Below the pieces are notes generated by a model. It was given only the letters and a program-made list of their open reading frames with translations. It searched no databases and had not been told where the DNA came from. From Aldersonia sp036524855 (lineage in GTDB: Bacteria > Actinomycetota > Actinomycetes > Mycobacteriales > Mycobacteriaceae): a DNA stretch of 9,933 nt. Below, piece after piece: positions 6,940 through 9,933 of this stretch. Made by a program: the position numbers and the translations under genes. Numbering within the stretch: position 1 is the stretch's first letter; every line of letters starts with the position of its first letter. Where the stretch lies: positions 1 to 9,933 of the forward strand of contig DATDBL010000158.1 in the NCBI GenBank assembly GCA_036524855.1. The letters run 5' to 3'.

Positions 6940-6987
6940 ACCCGTGAGTGGTTAAGGAGCCTATCCACTCTTTAACCACTCACGGGT
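6940..6987. terminator. Long perfect inverted repeat, possible terminator after the Lrp-type gene
   Basis: ACCCGTGAGTGGTTAA (6940-6955) and its exact complement TTAACCACTCACGGGT (6972-6987) form a 16-bp perfect stem around a 16-nt loop. The right arm overlaps the last five codons and the stop of the Lrp-type gene, and the left arm lies in the 86-bp gap before the MarR gene. On the minus strand this would be a strong RNA hairpin right at the end of the Lrp-type message, but there is no following T-run, as is common in actinobacterial terminators. The loop also contains another CCACTC (6965-6970), so CCACTC-TTTAA-CCACTC forms a direct repeat. A regulator-binding site is the alternative reading. 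Confidence 0.5.
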
Positions 6988-7502
6988 CCTGACCTGCGGA
7001 AAGCCGGGGCCTTTGTGGACCGCCCGGGCGGGCGGCGGGTCTGCAGCAGCGGCAGCACCCGGTACGGAACCACCGTCGAGAGGGCGACGACGCTCGTCGA
7101 ACGCTGCACCACGCCCGAGTGGTTGAGTTCGATCAGGGTCTGCTGCAGGCGTTCGTGCGACTCCGCCGCGATATGGCAGACCACATCGCCCGAACCGGTC
7201 GTCGCGTAGGCCTCCAATACACCGGGTATAGCCGCGAGTTCCGCGGAAACCCTGTCGAGGGCGCCCTGCGCGATCTCCAACGTGACGAACGCCTGCACGC
7301 CGAAACCCGCCGCCGCCAGACCGATTCGCGGCTCGTACCCTGCGATCACGCCGGAGTCCTCGAGTCGTTTAAGCCTGGCCTGCACGGTCGCGCGTGCGAC
7401 CCGCAGAATGCGTGACAACTCGAGCGCGCCCGCGCGGGGATGGTCGTGCATGGCGGCGAGCAACGCCTGGTCGAGTTCGTCGAGTTCGATGTCGCCGGGC
7501 AC
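6972..7502 (-). CDS. Lrp/AsnC-family transcriptional regulator
   Basis: A 176-residue regulator with the classic two-part layout. The N-terminal helix-turn-helix spans about 7-60 (LDELDQALLAAMHDHPRAG, then ALELSRILRVARATVQARLK and RLEDSGVIAGY). The RAM ligand-binding/oligomerisation domain spans about 64-150 and includes TTGSGDVVCHI (101-111), the loop that usually binds an amino acid or related effector. The GTG at 7502 is preferred because GAAGGGAG lies 7 nt upstream; an in-frame ATG at 7577 would add 25 unconserved residues. After the RAM domain comes a tail of about 25 residues rich in R, P and S whose codons overlap a long inverted repeat. It is transcribed divergently from hpd, the classic arrangement for an Lrp-type regulator of its neighbour, so control of hpd in response to tyrosine, phenylalanine or a keto acid is plausible but unproven. 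Confidence 0.92.
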   Translation of the reverse strand: MPGDIELDELDQALLAAMHDHPRAGALELSRILRVARATVQARLKRLEDSGVIAGYEPRIGLAAAGFGVQAFVTLEIAQGALDRVSAELAAIPGVLEAYATTGSGDVVCHIAAESHERLQQTLIELNHSGVVQRSTSVVALSTVVPYRVLPLLQTRRPPGRSTKAPAFRRSGPVSG

Positions 7503-7570
7503 CTTCAAGCTCCCTTCGCCGAGCTGATAGTCAGATCGTATAGAAGGATCGGCGACAACTCGGCAGAACG

Positions 7571-7592
7571 TGGTCATCTAGACCACCTAGAT
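7571..7592. promoter_or_regulatory. Overlapping palindromes between the Lrp-type gene and hpd
   Basis: Two perfect inverted repeats share bases: TGGTC-ATCTA-GACCA (7571-7585) and ATCTAG-ACCAC-CTAGAT (7576-7592). They lie about 70 bp upstream of the Lrp-type gene's GTG and about 110 bp upstream of hpd, where an operator controlling either gene would be expected. Lrp/AsnC proteins commonly bind such short imperfect or overlapping dyads near divergent promoters. Binding by the neighbouring regulator is inferred from position only. Confidence 0.45.
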
Positions 7593-7601
7593 ATGCATCG
7601 A

Positions 7602-7630
7602 TTGACGCGGCTCACATTGCGGGGCTTACT
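7602..7630 (+). promoter_or_regulatory. Possible hpd promoter
   Basis: TTGACG (7602-7607), 17 nt spacer, CTTACT (7625-7630). The -35 matches five of six consensus positions, but the -10 is weak. It sits just downstream of the overlapping palindromes and would give a leader of roughly 60 nt before the hpd ATG. Confidence 0.3.
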
Positions 7631-7699
7631 TGCATCAGCCGACGACGGCACGACCTACCTGCAATTTCACACCCTGCCACCAGGAAAGGTGATCGCGAG

Positions 7700-8905
7700 A
7701 TGACGATCGAGAGCACATTGAACGACGCGGAGCGTCTGGCCGATCTGGATGCCGAGCAGCTGCGCCAGCTGGTCGGACTCGTCGAGTACGACGCCAGCAC
7801 CGATCCGTTCCCGGTCAGCGGCTGGGATGCGGTGGTGTGGGTGGTGGGTAACGCCACCCAGTCCGCGCACTACTTCCAGTCCGCGTTCGGGATGGAGTTG
7901 ATCGCCTACTCCGGCCCGACCACCGGCAACCGCGACCACCACGCGTTCGTCCTCGCCTCGGGTGCGGTGCGGTTCGTGATCAAGGGTGCCGTCGACCCGG
8001 CCAGCGCGTTGGCCGATCACCACCGCCGCCACGGCGACGGCGTCCTCGACATCGCGCTGACCGTCCCCGACGTCGACAAATGCATCGCCCACGCCCGCAC
8101 CCAGGGCGCCACCGTGCTGGTCGAGCCGCACGACGAGTCCGACGAGCACGGCAGCATCCGTTCGGCCACCATCGCCACCTACGGCGACACCCGCCACACC
8201 CTGGTGGACCGGTCGAACTACTCGGGCCCGTACTGGCCCGGCTACGTCGAGCGGACCTCGTCCTACCGCAAGCGCGACGGCGCCCCGAAGCGGATCTTCC
8301 AGGCGATCGATCACATCGTGGGCAACGTCGAACTCGGCAAGATGGACCAGTGGGTCGGGTTCTACAACCGGGTCATGGGCTTCACCAACATGGCCGAGTT
8401 CGTCGGCGAGGACATCGCCACCGACTACTCCGCACTCATGTCCAAGGTCGTCTCCAACGGCAACCATCGGGTGAAGTTCCCGCTCAACGAGCCCGCGATC
8501 GCGAAGAAGCGCTCCCAGATCGACGAGTACCTCGACTTCTACCAGGGCCCCGGCGCGCAGCACATCGCGCTGGCCACCAACGACATCCTGCGCACCGTGG
8601 ACTGCCTGCGCGCCGAGGGGATCGAGTTCCTGGCCACCCCCGACACCTACTACCAGGACCCGGAGCTGCGCGCCCGGATCGGCGAGGTGCGGGTGCCGAT
8701 CGAGGAACTGCAGTCCCGCGGCATCCTCGTCGACCGCGACGAGGACGGCTACCTGCTGCAGATCTTCACCAAACCCCTGGTCGATCGCCCCACCGTGTTC
8801 TTCGAACTCATCGAACGCCACGGCTCCCTCGGCTTCGGCATCGGCAACTTCAAAGCCCTCTTCGAAGCCATCGAACGCGAACAAGACGCCCGCGGAAACT
8901 TCTGA
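7700..8905 (+). CDS. hpd: 4-hydroxyphenylpyruvate dioxygenase
   Basis: An Fe(II)-dependent dioxygenase (EC 1.13.11.27) that turns 4-hydroxyphenylpyruvate, from tyrosine, into homogentisate. The 401-residue length is typical. It shows the two vicinal-oxygen-chelate domains: an N-terminal one (about 40-175, WDAVVWVVGNATQSAHYFQS) and a catalytic C-terminal one (about 198-385). The iron triad is complete: H205 (IDHIVGNV), H288 (AQHIALATND) and E369 (FFELIERHG). Other family marks are SNGNHRVKFPLNEP (252-265) and the C-terminal GFGIGNFKALFEAIE (378-392). The ATG at 7700 is preceded by AAAGGTGAT about 7 nt upstream. It is divergent from the Lrp/AsnC-type gene, convergent with the isomerase gene 11 bp downstream, and supplies the substrate of HmgA encoded a little to the left. 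It was preferred over other members of the fold, such as hydroxymandelate synthase, because of the adjacent homogentisate operon. Confidence 0.96.
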   Translation: MTIESTLNDAERLADLDAEQLRQLVGLVEYDASTDPFPVSGWDAVVWVVGNATQSAHYFQSAFGMELIAYSGPTTGNRDHHAFVLASGAVRFVIKGAVDPASALADHHRRHGDGVLDIALTVPDVDKCIAHARTQGATVLVEPHDESDEHGSIRSATIATYGDTRHTLVDRSNYSGPYWPGYVERTSSYRKRDGAPKRIFQAIDHIVGNVELGKMDQWVGFYNRVMGFTNMAEFVGEDIATDYSALMSKVVSNGNHRVKFPLNEPAIAKKRSQIDEYLDFYQGPGAQHIALATNDILRTVDCLRAEGIEFLATPDTYYQDPELRARIGEVRVPIEELQSRGILVDRDEDGYLLQIFTKPLVDRPTVFFELIERHGSLGFGIGNFKALFEAIEREQDARGNF

Positions 8906-8916
8906 GCCGGCTGCGC

Positions 8917-9642
8917 CTACAGCCAGCGTGGGGAGGCGTTGGCGGCGTCGGGGCCGGTGGCGTCGATGCCGACGGCGCCGCGGCCGGTGATCCAGCGGAC
9001 GACGGCGGGGAGGTCGCCGGCGATGTGCTGGGTTTCGTCGGACTCGGGCTGGACGGGGATGGGGTCGCAGCCGGTGACGGCGAGGACGACGCCGGCGCCC
9101 TGGTCGCGGCGGCGCCACATGCCGACGACGTCGGTCAACAGCGATTCGAGCACGACGGGCGGGAAGTCGCCGTAGCGGGCTGCGTCGGAGAGGTCGACGG
9201 CGTGGATCCACACCTCACGGGTGCGCATCCACGCGGTCTCCGAGGCGGGCACCATCCGGCCCTGCGCGGTGCGGACCTGCGCGTCCCACGCCGCGTCGGG
9301 CAGGTGGCGCCATTTCTCGTCGAGGCGGGCCACGGTGTGGGTGAACAGGTTCCGCAACGCGGCCGGGTTCAGCGTGGCGCCTTCCTTGATCTCGAGGCCA
9401 CGCTGCTCGGTCGAGCCGTACATCGGGGTCTCGACACCGGTGGCGGCCCAGTCCATCAGCCGGCACAGCGCGGCGGCGTTGTAGCCGACATGCGCCACGA
9501 GGTGCCGACGCGTCCACCCGGCGAGCGCGGTGTCCGCGTCCAGCGCGGCGTCGCCCAACTCGGCCAGGCGCTGCGCGAAGTAGGCGGTGCCGCGCCGCGC
9601 AACGGTGAGCTGCTCGGCGAGCGGCAGATCGTGGAAGTTCAC
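8917..9642 (-). CDS. Mycothiol-dependent maleylpyruvate isomerase-family protein
   Basis: A 241-residue protein of the DinB-like mycothiol-dependent maleylpyruvate isomerase family, which converts maleylpyruvate to fumarylpyruvate in the gentisate pathway using mycothiol instead of glutathione. The metal ligands known from the Corynebacterium glutamicum enzyme (H52, E144, H148) are matched at H51 (LVAHVGYN), E143 and H147 (TREVWIHAVDL), each offset by one residue. The N-terminal helical bundle (1-155) is followed by a smaller C-terminal domain (about 160-235). The GTG at 9642 has AGAGGAA 5 nt upstream. It lies 23 bp after an FAH-family hydrolase gene on the same strand, the usual pairing in gentisate clusters (nagL/nagK in C. 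glutamicum). Because the nearby homogentisate operon lacks an obvious isomerase, it might also act on maleylacetoacetate. Substrate specificity cannot be read from the sequence. Confidence 0.9.
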   Translation of the reverse strand: MNFHDLPLAEQLTVARRGTAYFAQRLAELGDAALDADTALAGWTRRHLVAHVGYNAAALCRLMDWAATGVETPMYGSTEQRGLEIKEGATLNPAALRNLFTHTVARLDEKWRHLPDAAWDAQVRTAQGRMVPASETAWMRTREVWIHAVDLSDAARYGDFPPVVLESLLTDVVGMWRRRDQGAGVVLAVTGCDPIPVQPESDETQHIAGDLPAVVRWITGRGAVGIDATGPDAANASPRWL

Positions 9643-9665
9643 TGGGGTTCCTCTTCGAGGGCCAA

Positions 9666-9933
9666 CTACTTGACGATCGTCTTGTTGCGCACCGACCCGA
9701 GACCCTCGACGGTCACCTCGACGGTCTCGCCGTCGCGGATGTAACGGGCGGGTTTGCGGGCATGTCCCACGCCACCGGTGGTGCCGGTGATGATGACGTC
9801 GCCGGGCTGCAGGGTCACGATGTGGCTGATGTAGTCCACCAGCGCGGCAGGGGTGAACACCAGGTCGTCGGTGTTCGCCGACTGCATGACCTCGCCCTCG
9901 AGCCGGGTCTCGATCTTCGAGCCGAGCGCGTAG
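9666..9933 (-). CDS. Fumarylpyruvate hydrolase-like FAH-family protein, C-terminal part
   Basis: The 3' end of a minus-strand gene that begins right of the window; 88 codons are visible, open up to the window edge, so the internal ATG at 9887 is not the start. The sequence LGSKIETRLEGEVMQSANT, then DDLVFTPAALVDYISHIVTL, then QPGDVIITGTTGGVGHARKP and the ending GETVEVTVEGLGSVRNK is the standard C-terminal half of bacterial FAH-fold hydrolases (fumarylpyruvate hydrolase, HpcE-type and acylpyruvases). The metal-binding acidic residues lie upstream and are not visible. Its pairing 23 bp before a maleylpyruvate isomerase gene favours fumarylpyruvate hydrolase, giving fumarate and pyruvate in the gentisate pathway. 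Related FAH-family hydrolases with other substrates cannot be excluded. A gentisate 1,2-dioxygenase gene would be expected further right. Confidence 0.85.
   Translation of the reverse strand, partial: YALGSKIETRLEGEVMQSANTDDLVFTPAALVDYISHIVTLQPGDVIITGTTGGVGHARKPARYIRDGETVEVTVEGLGSVRNKTIVK

Noticed and set aside
5239..6975. Long plus-strand open frame (578 codons) opposite hmgA and the MarR gene
   Set aside because: It is the antisense shadow of high-GC genes: arginine/valine/histidine-rich, no domain, no ribosome binding site, and the opposite strand carries well-conserved enzymes.
8909..8924. Small hairpin GGCTG-N6-CAGCC between convergent hpd and the isomerase gene
   Set aside because: A 5-bp stem in GC-rich DNA, partly inside the isomerase stop region and without a T-run, is too weak to call a terminator.
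7667..9211. Long minus-strand open frame (514 codons) opposite hpd
   Set aside because: Antisense shadow of hpd; the plus strand has the complete H/H/E iron site and the domain order of the enzyme.
8080..9744. Plus-strand open frame of 554 codons across the ends of hpd and the isomerase gene
   Set aside because: It overlaps two recognised enzymes in wrong frames and is low-complexity R/P/G-rich sequence.
1..9933. CRISPR arrays, tRNA/rRNA genes, insertion sequences, phage or defence genes
   Set aside because: No regularly spaced repeats, no cloverleaf or rRNA-like stretches, and no transposase, integrase or defence domains were seen in either strand.

Overview
The window comes from a high-GC Gram-positive actinobacterium, most likely of the Rhodococcus/Nocardia group. 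The evidence is the very GC-rich third codon positions, GTG starts, ATGA/GTGA gene overlaps, two DUF5994-type proteins, and a maleylpyruvate isomerase of the mycothiol-dependent (DinB-like) type. No species can be named from the sequence alone.

Left third (1-3065): a sparse, partly decayed regulatory/accessory stretch. It starts with the C-terminal end of an unrecognised plus-strand gene (stop at 259). Two short minus-strand DUF5994-like genes follow (1193-909 and 845-390). The first seems to lack a base near position 970: reading through in the shifted frame ends in a 4-bp ATGA overlap with the second. Next comes a stretch with no clean gene, but its plus-strand frames carry pieces resembling a broken anti-sigma-type HATPase (about 1737-1958). 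After it lies a small intact plus-strand gene of unknown function (2046-2357), then a further 700 bp without a convincing gene. A minus-strand frame there recalls STAS/HATPase sequences (about 2611-2890).

Middle (3066-7699): the homogentisate branch of tyrosine/phenylalanine breakdown. On the minus strand, hmgA (homogentisate 1,2-dioxygenase), an uncharacterised 279-aa protein and fahA (fumarylacetoacetase) are joined by 4-bp overlaps and form one translationally coupled operon. Upstream of hmgA lies a MarR-family regulator gene; a palindrome covering a putative -10 box in the gap between them is a candidate operator. Further upstream is an Lrp/AsnC-family regulator gene, divergent from hpd, with overlapping palindromes in the shared intergenic region.

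Right third (7700-9933): hpd (4-hydroxyphenylpyruvate dioxygenase, plus strand) supplies homogentisate. Convergent to it is a minus-strand pair: a mycothiol-dependent maleylpyruvate isomerase-family gene and the C-terminal part of a fumarylpyruvate hydrolase-like FAH-family gene. This pair looks like the end of a gentisate operon whose earlier genes lie beyond the right edge.

Together: Hpd makes homogentisate, HmgA opens the ring to maleylacetoacetate, and FahA cleaves fumarylacetoacetate to fumarate and acetoacetate. No glutathione-dependent (zeta-GST) maleylacetoacetate isomerase is present. The missing isomerisation could fall to the mycothiol-dependent isomerase next door or to the unknown protein encoded between hmgA and fahA; this is the most interesting open question in the window.
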